DNA of 64,000 nt from Pseudevernia furfuracea (taxonomy: Eukaryota > Ascomycota > Lecanoromycetes > Lecanorales > Parmeliaceae), in assembly GCA_022315425.1 (NCBI GenBank), contig JAIUPT010000033.1:186001-250000 (forward strand). Direction: 5' to 3'. Numbering within the stretch: the first letter of the stretch is position 1; each line of letters starts with the position of its first letter. The translations under genes were made by a program, and so were the position numbers. This document shows positions 19,882-31,694 of this stretch, piece by piece. The notes beneath the pieces were generated by a model. It was not told the DNA's origin, did not search any database, and was given only the letters and a program-made list of their open reading frames with translations.

Positions 19882-22273
19882 CTAGGCCGTATATAGCTTA
19901 GTGGCTTGGTGTCAATGTGGCCTTCTGCAATCTTCGACGTCACACTGCCGATTTTTGGTTCTTCTGGCGACTTTAAACTCCGACCTTTGACCCGAAGCTA
20001 AGCCTTTTTTAGCAAGATTGCGCAGCAGCCGAGGCAGCTACTAAGCGATGCCGCTGATTACGGTCCCTTCTCTCTCCGTGAGACCCTGATCATCGGGCTG
20101 GACTTTCTATTTTCAGTATAACAGTTCCAGATCTTTCTCTTGTCACATCGTTTTCTACTCTCCACGACATGGTAACAACCCTAAGGATGGCTGTAGGGGC
20201 TTCTAATTGCGCATGCATCGTAGCTCGCTCGACCTCCGTCCTCCTAGGAGGATTCCGAAAGTCGGTGTAGCTGTCGACAGGGTGTGTTGGTCTTGGTGGC
20301 GATTCTGATACCGTATAGCAGGCTTTGCAAGGTCATAACTCCGGCCGCTTACAGACTTATCGTGGCTAAAGTGATGAGCTTTGCGAGAGAATGCGAGCGT
20401 TGGGCAAGGCTACGTCGACTGGTAAAGAAGATCTTACGGCGGAGCAAGACTTTTGAACTCAAGTAGGCCTCATAGCACCTCACAATTTAGGAAGCAGGTG
20501 TCTTTAAGCGGTCAAAGTCTGGGTCTGGAAAGCCCTGTTTCAAGTTCAGCTAAGCCATATGTGTGTCAGTCTGACGCAAATCTGTTTACCGAAATACGGC
20601 CTTCCTCAGTTAAGGTCCAATCATTACAGGCTTTAGCCCGACATCGAAAGAAGCCTTGTGCACTCGCCAACATTGAGAACCGTTTCCCAGTCGCCCAATT
20701 ATGACCCAGCGGCCAGTTCGAACTGACTTGTGCGCTACTTTCGGGTTCTGGCGGACGGGTTGTCTGACTCGGATACAAGCTGTCAGGAAAATTGGCAGTC
20801 CTTAAAACAACTTGTGGGTATCGAACCTAATGTTCCTGTCCTCATCACATGCCTCCAGCTCAGACAGAGCTTTCTGCGAAGAGAAAATCTGCTCCTAGTA
20901 ATTGTGAGCCTTGATATTTTGCGTACCCGTGCAAACTACAACTGCAACTTGAGTCTTTCGGTAGCCTGCTTGTGCAGTGAGGATCAAAATTTTATTACAT
21001 TACTCTGATTCCCATTTCAGGGAGAACGCCATTCCAAGAGTCCAGATCCTCAGAGTCATAATGCCAATGCCAATTTGAAGAGAAGAAGTTTTTTTCCACG
21101 AATTCACTTGACTGGTTACCTGACACAGGCCGTGCGGCGACAGAGCACATCTCTATATTAACTGCTTGCGTCGGTGTACCTAGGCATTATGACATGCAAG
21201 CGGTCTATGTATCTAACGGACGGAATGGCAGACTTTGAGCTCGAGCAATGCATGGCCCCCGCCAACAGGCGAAGCAAAATGTATGGGATTATGCCGGCTC
21301 CAGCTTAGCGTTTGCTCTCCTTGACATTGAATATCTTTGCCCAAAAGGAGTCGGAACTCTGACAGGCGATAAGCCTCCTGTCTAGTTGGCCCCAAGATTC
21401 TTCGTCCTTATTGGCTGTTTTCGCTAGGGAAAGAGGAGTCGGAACGCCGACTTGACATAAGACCCTCTTCTAGCTGGTCTCAAAAATCTTCGTTTGGATT
21501 GGTTATTCTTACTGATCAGAAGTCTTGCGTCGACATTGCGCGTCAATCAAGCCTCTTGGTCGATTCGAGAACGCAGGAGGGTGCAGGAGGATAAGCCACT
21601 ATCCACGCCAAGGCCTGATGCTTCCCGGAAGAAGGCTGCGGCCTCTTTTCTGTTTTGTGGTTTCACAAGGATCTATTGAGGGTACATCGTACAAACTATG
21701 ACTCCTGGTGCAAGGCTGACGGCTCTCTCTAAGTAGGGTTCTGCAAACTTGGGTCTGGAATGGCTGTCCTCACTATGTAGTCAAAAGTATTGAGTGGATA
21801 TTGCGTTGACCAAGCTTGTAGACCAGTAGACGGAATATACAGCCTCATTGGCCAAATGAATATTCTCCAACTCACGCCAGGGGCCTAACCTGACCCACAC
21901 TGAGGACCACATTCCAAGTCTTGGCTGTCTATAAGTCAGCGACGCCAAAATCCACAATTTCAAAGATTGTCATACTCAGACGTCCCCGTTGGTCCCGCTC
22001 TTCAGACATTGCTCGACTCTCAATAGTGATTTTATCAACGATATGGCATAGAGGCTGCAACACGTTTGCTAGCACCTCTCTTCGTTTTTCCTCCCTCCAC
22101 TTTTGATCTTTCCAGATTTGCGCCGTCGGTGGTATGCTTCTATTAGTATTCCCCCATTAGCTTCCATTTTGACTTGAAATCAAGCCGCTTGAGTGGTGAG
22201 GGATGCAGGGGTCAAGTAATCGTCGATCAAGTTTTGCGACTCCCATCTATTTGAATTGGCAGCAGAAAACCAC
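19882..22273. other. Gene-poor stretch right of the retroelement
   Basis: Only short frames without motifs are present. It includes one diverged tandem repeat (listed separately). I see no RNA gene. Confidence 0.45.
21343..21510. repeat. Diverged tandem repeat, period about 88 bases
   Basis: GGAGTCGGAAC occurs at 21347 and 21435. TCTAGTTGG/TCTAGCTGG and ATTCTTCGT/AATCTTCGT recur at similar offsets. There are many substitutions. Confidence 0.55.
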
Positions 22274-22729
22274 TCACTCAGATACGATCGAAGTACCGCA
22301 ACGGTCGATTGCAACCAAAGTCTTTAGGAAATCCCCTTGTGAGCCTCGCCTTGCCTGACGAAGCGTCTTCAAGAACCAGTCACATCGCTGCTGCGTGTGC
22401 ACATGCAGAGAGAACGTTCTATCTGGTGACCAGAGCATTATTAAATCTCCGATTTCCACCTGCAGGTGTTGCGCGCGGCTGAGGTGTCGCAGAAGCTTCG
22501 TTGTACATTCTGGGGGACGGAGTAGGGAAAGAAGGAAGGTATTATTGGCATAGTAGTAATCCAGTGCCTCATAGTATATCTGACGGCAGGAGCGGACCGC
22601 TCCATCTCGTAGAGGCTTCTCGATAAGAGCACTGGCCACGTTCACGACTGAGTCATGGATGAGTGTGTAGTAGTAAATTTGACGTCGTAATTCCAGGGGT
22701 ATTGTCAAAAGCTTGGGTTTGGAGGCCAT
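22274..22729 (-). CDS. 2EXR/F-box-like small protein
   Basis: About 151 residues if started at the ATG at 22729 (MASKPKLL), which matches how these proteins usually begin. An upstream in-frame ATG at 22774 would add 15. KLLTIPLELRRQIYYYTL followed by CRQIYYEALDYYYANNTFLL is the pattern of a large fungal family with a truncated F-box-like N-terminal domain (2EXR type). The end is uncertain: a GTATCTGAG near the stop could be a donor to another exon. Function is unknown; such proteins are numerous and poorly conserved. Confidence 0.55.
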   Translation of the reverse strand: MASKPKLLTIPLELRRQIYYYTLIHDSVVNVASALIEKPLRDGAVRSCRQIYYEALDYYYANNTFLLSLLRPPECTTKLLRHLSRAQHLQVEIGDLIMLWSPDRTFSLHVHTQQRCDWFLKTLRQARRGSQGDFLKTLVAIDRCGTSIVSE

Positions 22730-22848
22730 TTCGTTGCCAAAAAAATACGTTTGATGGAGACGAGAGCTTGCCAACAGCTGTATTCATTTCTGGTGATGAA
22801 AGGATTCAGGCAACATTACCTTAGGCTGCAGAGTCGTGCTAGGCCCAA

Positions 22849-23421
22849 ATGGGTTATCGGCAAGTCTGTGGCACAATTAGTGCTTACTTCGAAAGGCTGA
22901 ACGGGAGCGAACCTTTGCACAGAGAGATTCTCATCACGAATTCATTGCCAATACATAGTACATATCGTAAAGCTTGCTTTCGTGTGGTTTTGCTCCGAGC
23001 ATTTCGATTCATGAATCCCGACAATGACGAAGACGGAGGTGCCCTACCGCTTAGATCACTAAGCCTTTCGCAATCCAATCACAGTGACGACATGGAGACT
23101 CACAACGGGCTGAGATCTAATCTGGCGCGAAACCAGGACGTTCTGACCGAGCCAGCCTCTTCTTATGGGGAACGGGCCGACACAGGGTCAAAGGCAAAAC
23201 GCCCACGGAATGAGTATAGAAGGAGAAAGGCTGTTCGGGCAGAAATGTACAACCACAGTCTACTTGCACTAGAAGACCACACACGCTGGAATACTTCGAG
23301 TGAAACGTTGCATCAAATTCCCAACATAAGGCGGGAGAAAAGCATCCAGGAATCAGTGTCGAGCGTTCCTGCGTGGGAAGAGGAGAAAATGCTGGAATCT
23401 CTCAACCCGGAGACACTCTGA
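22849..23421 (+). CDS. Hypothetical protein
   Basis: An open frame of 190 codons. The part from MNPDNDEDGGALPLRSLSLS onward is hydrophilic, Ser/Glu/Arg-rich, with a basic patch (KRPRNEYRRRKAVR) that could be a nuclear signal. I recognise no domain. It lies 90 bases upstream of the frameshifted relic on the same strand and could be its 5' exon, but I see no clean splice link. Coding status is uncertain. Confidence 0.3.
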   Translation: MGYRQVCGTISAYFERLNGSEPLHREILITNSLPIHSTYRKACFRVVLLRAFRFMNPDNDEDGGALPLRSLSLSQSNHSDDMETHNGLRSNLARNQDVLTEPASSYGERADTGSKAKRPRNEYRRRKAVRAEMYNHSLLALEDHTRWNTSSETLHQIPNIRREKSIQESVSSVPAWEEEKMLESLNPETL

Positions 23422-23492
23422 CCCCTTCAGGGGCTGCATTTTCGACCTGGCTCGTGTATGAACTGCTTACGTGTCGGAATATGGCCGTTTAG

Positions 23493-25023
23493 GTCCACGC
23501 GAACTGTAAAAGCTTGCGAGCTAGCAGCCTAGCTGGCGATTATTTTAGTATTCCGGTGTTATGTGAAGCGTCTGTTAGAAGCCGGCAGAACGTCGTCTTA
23601 CTAAAGCGAGTGTCTATTAGTGACGTTCAAGGTCTCGCGGAGAGTTTTGTGCGAGTAACTCGTATTTTGCGTAGTCTAAATGTTGCCGAGACCTCCGTTC
23701 GAGGCATTTTTTGTAAGCGGCTTGACTGTGGAAAGAATGAACCTTCAGCTAGAGACATTATTATTGATTGTTTCTCGGCGCTCTTTGCGAGATGGCGATG
23801 TGCTCTGGAAATACTAGACTTTGGCATATTGGCCTATGAGGGTGCTCATGTCTCTCGATTCGACCAACATATCTTTGGCACCAACATCGATGGTTTTCCT
23901 TTTCCGGAATAGAGCCTATGTTTTTTGCCCGTGGCTCAGGAAAGAGCTCAGGGAAAGAGACATGTGTGCATTTCTGTCGTCTGCGAATGAACTGTCTGGC
24001 TGAATTTGTGGGTAACAGCGAAGTATGGGTCCTCGGACGAGCTACGGTTTCCGCCCAACCAAGCTTTGTACCTATCTACTGATACCGAGACATTTTCCGG
24101 AGTGTGGGGCCCTGTATGGAAAGTCGCAGATCGGTCTCGGCCTGGCATGTTCTCGAGATACAACGTTGGAGGTGGCTCCATGATACCGTGGCTTTGGGAC
24201 TCTAGTACTCATCCGAGTTTGGGAAGCAGGAGAACGCCTATGTCACCGGAAGAACAGCAACGACTATATCAAGTTCAAAGTTGGGGACTCGTCCGGTCTT
24301 AGTGAGTGGAAACGTCTGAAAGCCGCGGACTGTTGCAGAGCTGATGCTTTCGAAGGCTCTTCTTCTACCAGCAGCGACTTGGAAGGACCACCAGACGTCA
24401 GCCTTGATTTAGAATCCTTCAGCGGATCCATACCAGAGAGAATTCTAGTCGGAGCTGACTCGAGCAAGTCTGGCTCTAACAATGCTTCAATATCTAGTGC
24501 AAGGCTACGGTGGAAACATTACCACTGTTCCATCGATAACTTGAAGCAACAATTGAAAGAGGCCGGTCGTTTGGATCACATGATAGCATCCAAGTCTTAT
24601 CGATATGTTGACTCTCAGCAGGCCTCTTTGGTGGTAGGAAGCCATGGCTCCTCTATTCTTGAAACAGCAATCTGTGTCAACCGCTCTCTCCGTCCCGCTT
24701 CAACGTTGATCAAAGTTAGAGGCTGCCGAGATGAGGATCGCTGGCTTCAGGGAATAGAATCCAGAAAATGGCGTCACTCATGGGACATATCGAAATTCCA
24801 TGGACGACATGAACACTTTTGGATGGATTCGCAGCGTCGCTTACGGAGCGATCGTTCCCTTAACCAGTGGAGCCTATTACTGGAAATGGACAAGGTGAAA
24901 AGGTTGCCGTTGAGGGAGCTTGTCGGCATGAGGCCGAGCGAGCAATTGGGGCATTGGGAATATACCGATGAGGAAGCGGATTCCATCAAGTACAGACCAA
25001 TTTCAGTGCACGTTCGGTCTTGA
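23493..25023 (+). pseudogene. Relic of a conserved fungal protein, at least three frameshifts
   Basis: Four coherent blocks lie end to end in different frames. They are about 23493-23905 (includes EPSARDII and ILDFGILAYEGAHV); 23906-24055 (FARGSGKSSGKETCVHFC to EVWVLGRAT); 24056-24235 (ALYLSTDTETFSGVWGPVWK to STHPSLG); and 24236-25023 (GERLCHRKNSNDYIKF onward). The junctions have no room for introns; single-base indels explain them. The blocks read like one family of fungal proteins with a WGP(V/L)W segment that I know by pattern but cannot name. No promoter or start was assigned. Assembly error at three places is less likely than decay, given the transposon-rich setting. Confidence 0.6.
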
Positions 25024-25638
25024 TGTCAAGGTCCTCGGTCAATCTGCTGCAAGAAAGACGTTGAATAGTGCCATCAGCTCTTCTTTTCCGTTGAACGTTG
25101 GCCATGATGCCAGGACCGGCAAGACCTAACCCGCAGCATACATGAATATTCTATGAAATCATGATCCCATGGTCCATAACCCTGCTATGACACTACTGAG
25201 TGATAGTATCATCTTTCCCATAGCAGCCACATCCAGGATCTCGCTGTCACCGCCATCATGTCTTTCCAGAGAGGCGTCAAGCCTAATAAGATAAAAGTCG
25301 ACAAAGCCTTCCATCATATGGTCAATCCTCGATACAAGGGAGATCGCAAGGTGTGCAAATACTGCAAGGGAGAAATGGACGCAGATGTCACATATTTTTA
25401 AAGAAGCAAATGAACGGCTACAGGATACGTACATAGATCTCCACAATTCAAGCCCACAAAGCCCCTGATTGGTGGGAGAATAATGTATATAAACAGTCCC
25501 AAGTTGGGGGTTTCATCATTGGGACCATGTTGGCACCCAATTAGGCTTAGTCTATTTTGGCCCCAAGTTGGGAATCCGAGGCCTATCCGGAGGTTTTCAA
25601 GATCCCTACAATTTACACAAGGGTCCAGCGTCCAAGCA
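25024..25638. other. Intergenic, no supported gene
   Basis: A 95-codon minus-strand frame (25446-25159) has hydrophobic segments but no family signature. Otherwise I see nothing. Confidence 0.45.
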
Positions 25639-27127
25639 TTAGGACTCAACGGTTCTTTTCCTCAATCCCGGGCCATATATATACAGGATTACTGGTACTG
25701 GAAGCGCAGCAAGTGCCACGAACGCCAACAGTGAACTTCCCCAGCCGTAGCCCAAGCTCTCAAAGACTTTGAAGCCAAGGATTGTAAGGATGCATCCCAC
25801 AACGCCTCTGGTGACGGCATTTGCAGCCAGAGCACTCGCCGCATACGTCCGGAAGGTGTCGACAGTATATACTTGGATCGAGACATACGCTATCTGCATA
25901 CCACAGCTGAAGATGGCCGTACCGAGGAGTGGCAGAACCCAGTGGATGCGTGCTTGTGCAGACCAACCGAAGAAAAAAAGGCCGATGGGAATAAGCAGCA
26001 TTCCGAGAAACAGAAGAGGTAATCGAAATTCAGGTCGCCCTTCGCCGTTTCCGAAACGAGTGGCCATCCATTGACGCGAGCGATTGAGGCCGAATATCCC
26101 AACTAAAGTGGCCCACACAAGGCCAAGGCCACCGCCCAAGTATGCAAGACCATCTAGACCATGTTCCCACTTGTATGAGAACAACCCGAATTCGGGGATG
26201 GGACCATAAAGGAGCGGGAGGGTTGTGAGCTGGATGAAGAATATGCCGACGACGAGTGATGTATAGAGACTCAATACCGTACATATTGGTACTGTGAACA
26301 ACATCCGGAACGGTCTGCTCATGGCGTGGAGAAAGAGCTCCCGTGGTCGAATTTCGTTTTTGACTCTGTAGCTGCTATTCCCCGTTCCCTCACGAAGCTT
26401 CTTAGCCTTCCACTCAAGAAGTACAGGTTCGTACGTCTCCCGCAAGAGACAGAATGATAGAGTGTTCATCGGAATCGACGCCATGGTCATGAGCCAGAGT
26501 AGCCATCTCCAATTCCCCGTCAGCTCAAGGAGGAATGCCCCAATGACGCCTCCCAAGACAGGGCCACCTTGAGGCCCAAGGCCGTAAACTGCTTGGGCTT
26601 TGCCGCGCTCCTTGGGTTCAAAGAGGTCGCTGACAATGCCAGCACCAAGCCCAGGCCCTGCTGATCCGGCCATTCCGGTTAAGAATCGCAAGAAAGCCAG
26701 CGCAGCCATGTTCGGTGCTACGGCACATCCTGCATTTAAAATCGTGAAGAGAAAAAAAGCTGTGAGAAATACGATTCGTCGTCCGTAAAGTTCAGAGCAT
26801 GGCGCAAGAAACAGCGGCCCCAAGCCAAGTCCCAGCACGTAGACAGCGACAGGAAGACTAGGCAAGCACACATTCGTGACGTGAAAGTCATCGGCGACGG
26901 AGAGGTCTGTGACGGCCAGAAAGGCCGAGGCAACTGGTGAAATGGTTGCCTGAGCGCTTATTATCAGCACGTGGGTCCACTTTCTGCCTTTGTTCCAATT
27001 TCGTGGGTTCTCGGGGTCTTTTGGCCCCGTCCATGACTTTGTATACATCAGCAGTCACACAATCTATGAGTATTTGTAGGATGCTCACTACTGTTAGGTC
27101 ATCCTTGGTGAGCGGTAAATCCTCCAT
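25639..27127 (-). CDS. MFS transporter, DHA1-type drug/metabolite exporter
   Basis: Exon 1 (27127-27092, MEDLPLTKDDLT) joins exon 2 (27036-25639) across a 55-base phase-0 intron to give 477 residues. After the join comes SWTGPKDPENPRNWNKGRKW, the usual cytosolic lead of fungal DHA1 proteins. About 12 membrane segments follow. The signature after TM2 is ELYGRR, TM4 has FLRFLTGMAGSAG, and TM5 has the antiporter-like GLGPQGGPVLGG motif. It would export a small molecule from the plasma membrane by proton antiport; the substrate is unknown. It is divergent from the citrate-synthase-like gene at 28555, with a 1.4 kb gap. Together with the next three enzymes it could be the exporter of a cluster product. 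Confidence 0.88.
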
Positions 27128-28554
27128 CGGAGCCTGGAATCGGACTTCTTTGAAAGTATTACAGAAGAGGCCAAGATCACACGTCTCTTCTGGACTACTC
27201 TCACGTTCATACTGAAGCCGTGGTGCATCTCTTCGTCATTTTCGGAAGGAACCGCTGCCTCTCCAGCTTCGCTACAGAAGTGAACTGTCAAGGGTTCTTC
27301 TTTTCCATAAAACTCAACTATACACCTGAGAGAGTATCTCGCCCTAATGTAGGCGCTGAATCAATATTAGGTTGCACGCCGGATGCTAGCGAAAGGACAC
27401 GAAGATGTTGTAAAACTGACTTCCATAATTCTATTTAAGCGTTAACATCGTGCCATGGTAGTGCGAGGAAAAGTCACACTCCAAAGGGAGAGCGGTATCA
27501 ATCCTGAATATTGCGGTAACAGCAGGATCAACTAGGAACCTGATGTCTAATCGCTATTCCGTGGTCTCCTTGAAGAACTTCAGTCATGAACGAGGATCTT
27601 TTCCGGGCTGATGCCATGCCATGATGCTGAAAATCAAGAAGCGTGAGAAGGGTCAGTTGTAGCGACGCTTGCCCTAGCGAACGGTGGCGGAAAAGCATGT
27701 CTGTAACCGACTAACCTTTTCCGGACGAACCGTTTCACAGGGCTGAATCCCAACATGCCCTCGTTTTCCAATCTCCACTTACTTCTGTATGAGGCTGAAT
27801 TCAAGAAGAAGAAAAGAAAGAAAACACTACTGTATAGCTTTGTTATCGTCACTACTCACTAGTCAGCATCGTTTATGCACCATGATTGTCGATCAGGATA
27901 TTTTTAACTATGTCGAGCTCCCGTTGGGCCGTGGATCTACAAACTAGAATCACAGTCCACTTATCTCAGCTACGCTATCACAGCCTTTTTCTGACCTCGA
28001 CCAGATTCCGAGAGGAGTCTTTACCTCTGCACGATACGATAAGGTAGTGATGACTCGATGGCATGCATATGCACTTTCCTAATTTGCCAGGCACCACTCG
28101 TTGGTGGCTTGACAGAGATTTTTTTCCAAATGTCCCGTACCCAGATTTCGCTCAGAAACAGTAATCGCGCACTGTCCGTGATCCACCAATCAAGTGTCGT
28201 TACGGGGATTTTCTCGCGAAGCATCCACTTCATCAGTGACTGGCCGCTTGCTTGGCCTCCTCAACGTATCATAAAGTTTTGAACAAGGTCAAGACGGCGC
28301 CTGGAGCGACAGATATAGCAAGGTATTGACAGCAAATCTCTGAACACAATCGCCGCTACAGCCCAAGTCTCTCCGAGTCACTGACGTTCGTTTGGTAATC
28401 CATGGGTCTGGTGGGGATATTTGATATTAATTATGGACCCATGGGTGTCTACCCTGGCTCTCAACCATTCTCTTCTTTGAACCTGTATCACAGTGCCAAC
28501 ATCTAATCTCGTATTCTTACTATATAAGTTCTTTTCGTCTTCTCAATCCTCAAC
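27128..28554. other. Divergent intergenic region between transporter and synthase
   Basis: 1.4 kb with no supported gene. It should hold both promoters. CAACATG and a pyrimidine tract precede the ATG at 28555. Confidence 0.5.
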
Positions 28555-30320
28555 ATGATCTCTTCAACTCGAATGAGAGGAACAATGGCATCCCTAGTAC
28601 CTGATTTTTTGATGGCCTCTCCGGAAGGCTCCAAGCCTTCTGACCTGGTATTTTCGACATGCAGTGAGCTAGTATATCGAATGAAGAAACGACTGTCATC
28701 GGTCCTTCCGGAGTATCTTCCGGAGTCGCTCGGCGGAATTCCGGCCCCACCAACACCTTCTGGCTTTCTCAATATCACAGACTCTCGCACTGGCGACCAC
28801 TACGAGATACCAATCCGACATAACGCTGTGGAAGCGACTCAGTTTAAGCAGATCCGAGCGCGCGCTGACTCGAAAGCCAAAACGGACAAAGTGGAAGGGG
28901 GTCTTCGCCTACTTGATCCTGGATATCAAAATACTGCTGTAGCATCTTCCGAGATCACTTTCGTGTTAGTCACCACACCTGTAGACCTGGCAAATATGGC
29001 ACGCGATTCAGCAGACACTGACCATGTGAACCGTTAGGGATGGCACTGAGGGTAGCATCCATTACAGACAATACGACATCTCTGAGCTTGTAGGGACGAA
29101 ACAATTTGAAGATGTCACATACTTGCTCATCTGGGGCAAATTGCCATCACCGGAAGAGAAAGACTTGTTCAGAAAGCAGCTTGCGTTGGCAATGCACCCG
29201 CCCCAACTGGTCTCAGATGTGATCCATTCATTCCCGTAAGTACTGACGTCGAGCAACTACTGGCGCCCAACTCACCAAATTTCCAGCCCACATACACCCG
29301 TTGTGACTATGATGATTGCAGGTCTCTCTGCTTGGGCTGGATCTGATCCTACGGTCATCCCAGCCTATATGGGCAAAAACATCTATCAGGGACACCTGGA
29401 TTTAGTGGACAGCCAGATCATTCGACTGATCTCCGCATTGGCTACAGTCATTGCATTGTCGTATTGTCGTATGAGGGAGGAGCCATTCACGCCCGCAGAT
29501 CTCAACGGGTCCTTTATCGAAAACACGCTCCGTATGATGGGTTTCGTCGAGGAGGAAACCAAACGACCCAATCCTAAACACGTCGAATGCCTCGAGAAAC
29601 TATGGGTGCTTTACGCAGACCACGAATTGACGAATTCTACCGCCGCTTTCCTACACGTTGCGTCTACGCTCGCCGATCCATTCAGTTGCACCATTGCTTC
29701 TATCGCAGCTGCGTACGGACCACTCCATGGAGGCGCAATTGACACCGCATTCAAAGTCATCCAGAACGTCGGCAAGCCGGAGAATGTGCCGCAGTTGATC
29801 GATGATGTGAAAGCCAAGAAATGCCGCCTCTTTGGCTACGGTCACCGAATCTACAAGACTATCGATCCGCGCAGCGTCATCATTCGAGAGTATGTCCACC
29901 ATGGCTTGACTTTGCTCAAGGATCCCTAACTAACGTATTCTTGCAGGCTACTTGACGAACTCAAAGACGACGATGCAGCCCATAAAGAATTCCTCGCCAC
30001 CGCTCTCGAGATCGACAGAATCGCCTCCAAAGACCAGTACTTCACCTCTCGGCACCTGAAAGCAAATGCCGATCTCTACGGTAGTTTTGTTTACATGGCT
30101 CTGTAAGCCTTACCCCCCAACCCTTCCCCGCATCTCCACGGGAGGAAGCTCCGGTACCTTTGCTGACGGAATATGTTTTAGCGGGTTCCCATCCGAGATC
30201 ATCTTGCCTTTGGCGATGATGTCAAGATGTCCGGGAGTCATGGCTCACTGGAGGGAAGCGATGAACGGAAACCCCCGCCTTTGGAGGCCGCAGCAGATCT
30301 ACACTGGTGCATACCACTAG
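28555..30320 (+). CDS. Citrate synthase family enzyme (citrate, 2-methylcitrate or alkylcitrate synthase)
   Basis: Five exons (28555-28964, 29038-29235, 29287-29889, 29947-30102, 30182-30320), all in phase 2, encode 501 residues. Catalytic signatures are GPLHGGA (first His), FGYGHRIYKTIDPR (second His, CoA/oxaloacetate site) and NADLYGS in place of the usual NxDFYSG (Asp). The reaction is condensation of an acyl-CoA with oxaloacetate. No mitochondrial presequence is obvious, and the C-terminus (GAYH) is not a peroxisomal signal. This argues against the housekeeping Krebs enzyme and for an accessory or secondary-metabolism role. It is followed on the same strand by a methylcitrate-dehydratase-like gene, the pairing seen in propionate catabolism and in alkylcitrate-derived fungal metabolites. 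The DLYGS change might alter acyl specificity (inference). Confidence 0.85.
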
Positions 30321-31694
30321 AACAATGCCGAGAGGGAAAGGCTTGGTAGTGGTGTCAAAGCGTCTATGGTTTGGACACGGTCTTTACCTTTTGCAGGCGT
30401 TTATGGACTGGACGGATGGAGACGAGACGCTTTTGACGTAAGGTGATTGTAATGAGCACATAATGAGGTAACAGGTATGGAGAGAGCCTTACGATTCAAT
30501 CGCATATGGTGATGTCAACGGTGGCTTGGTGGATTGTTCTCGTCAGTAGTGCTGCTTCTCTTGAGATTCCATCGCATTACCCTTTTGATCGTGGCATGGT
30601 GTTTACTGGCATCGGCAAACTATCATGGAGACAGAGATACCATATAGATCGACATAGACTTAGATAGAACTTAGACATAGACATGCACTTTCATACAGGA
30701 AGAATATGACCATCTTCTCCAAAACCAAGCATGGGCTTGTCTAGGACTGTGGGCCAGACCCGAAGAGTCACGCACTGGCCTCGATTTTCCAATTCTCCAT
30801 CTGCCGAGATTCTTTAAAATGATTGATTGAAGGAGGTCAATAATCATAATTCCTACGGTATGATAGCATCTACATGAAAAATACCTAGTGAGTATTATGA
30901 AGGAGTTCCCCTCCCCACCTCGGGTAGCGGCCCCGTCGGAAACTATTAAGTACTTTACCTCTCAGCTGGCTGCCAATTATTAAAAGACCCCCCCACCACC
31001 CGGCAAAAAGAAACCAAAAAACGCCTGGTGAGCCGCAAAGCTAATCTTGACCTCATCTTGTCTCACCCCTCCCCTGGTCCCCTCGACTCTCTTCCAAGTT
31101 CCAACCTCACCAAATTAAATTAAAAGAGATACAAGATACATAGCAAGTTTCACTCATGGACCCCATGGTGAATGTTTGGGTCGTCCGGAATTGCCAAAAT
31201 GAACAGCGAGTGCGTCGGGGAACGCCTTTGGTTGGGGTCTAGGCGCACGCAGACCGATATGTCGTCAACATGGAGGTAGTGGAGAGTTTCGAATCCGCCA
31301 GGGCTTTCTGTCACAGTGCCAAACACCACGTTTTCCTTTTTTCTGGGGCAGCCCTGAAACTTGAATCTGATGGGCCTTGGAATTCTGTTCAAAGCCATCG
31401 ATTGCGATAAGGGGAATACCTCATTAATACGATACTGAAAAGATGCAAGGTCAACTTATTACAGTCAGTCATGTCACCACGAGATCGCAAGTTTTAAAAG
31501 CTGCCGTCGGATTTTGAGCCATTTCTGCCTGTCACGGCGGCATCTCGCTAGCTTTTTCACAACATGTTGGCCGCAACCCACCAGAGTTGGGACGGCGGCA
31601 CGTCGGAAACACTGCTTCCACTTCTACGCAGGCTGGCACCCATCATGACTGCGAATAGCATCACGCCAAAAAGTCCCAGGGTGGCATTTTTGAC
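30321..31694. other. Intergenic between synthase and dehydratase
   Basis: An 82-codon frame on the minus strand (31398-31150, containing FKFQGCPRKKENVVFG) is not recognisable. Otherwise this looks like a 3' UTR plus promoter. Confidence 0.45.
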
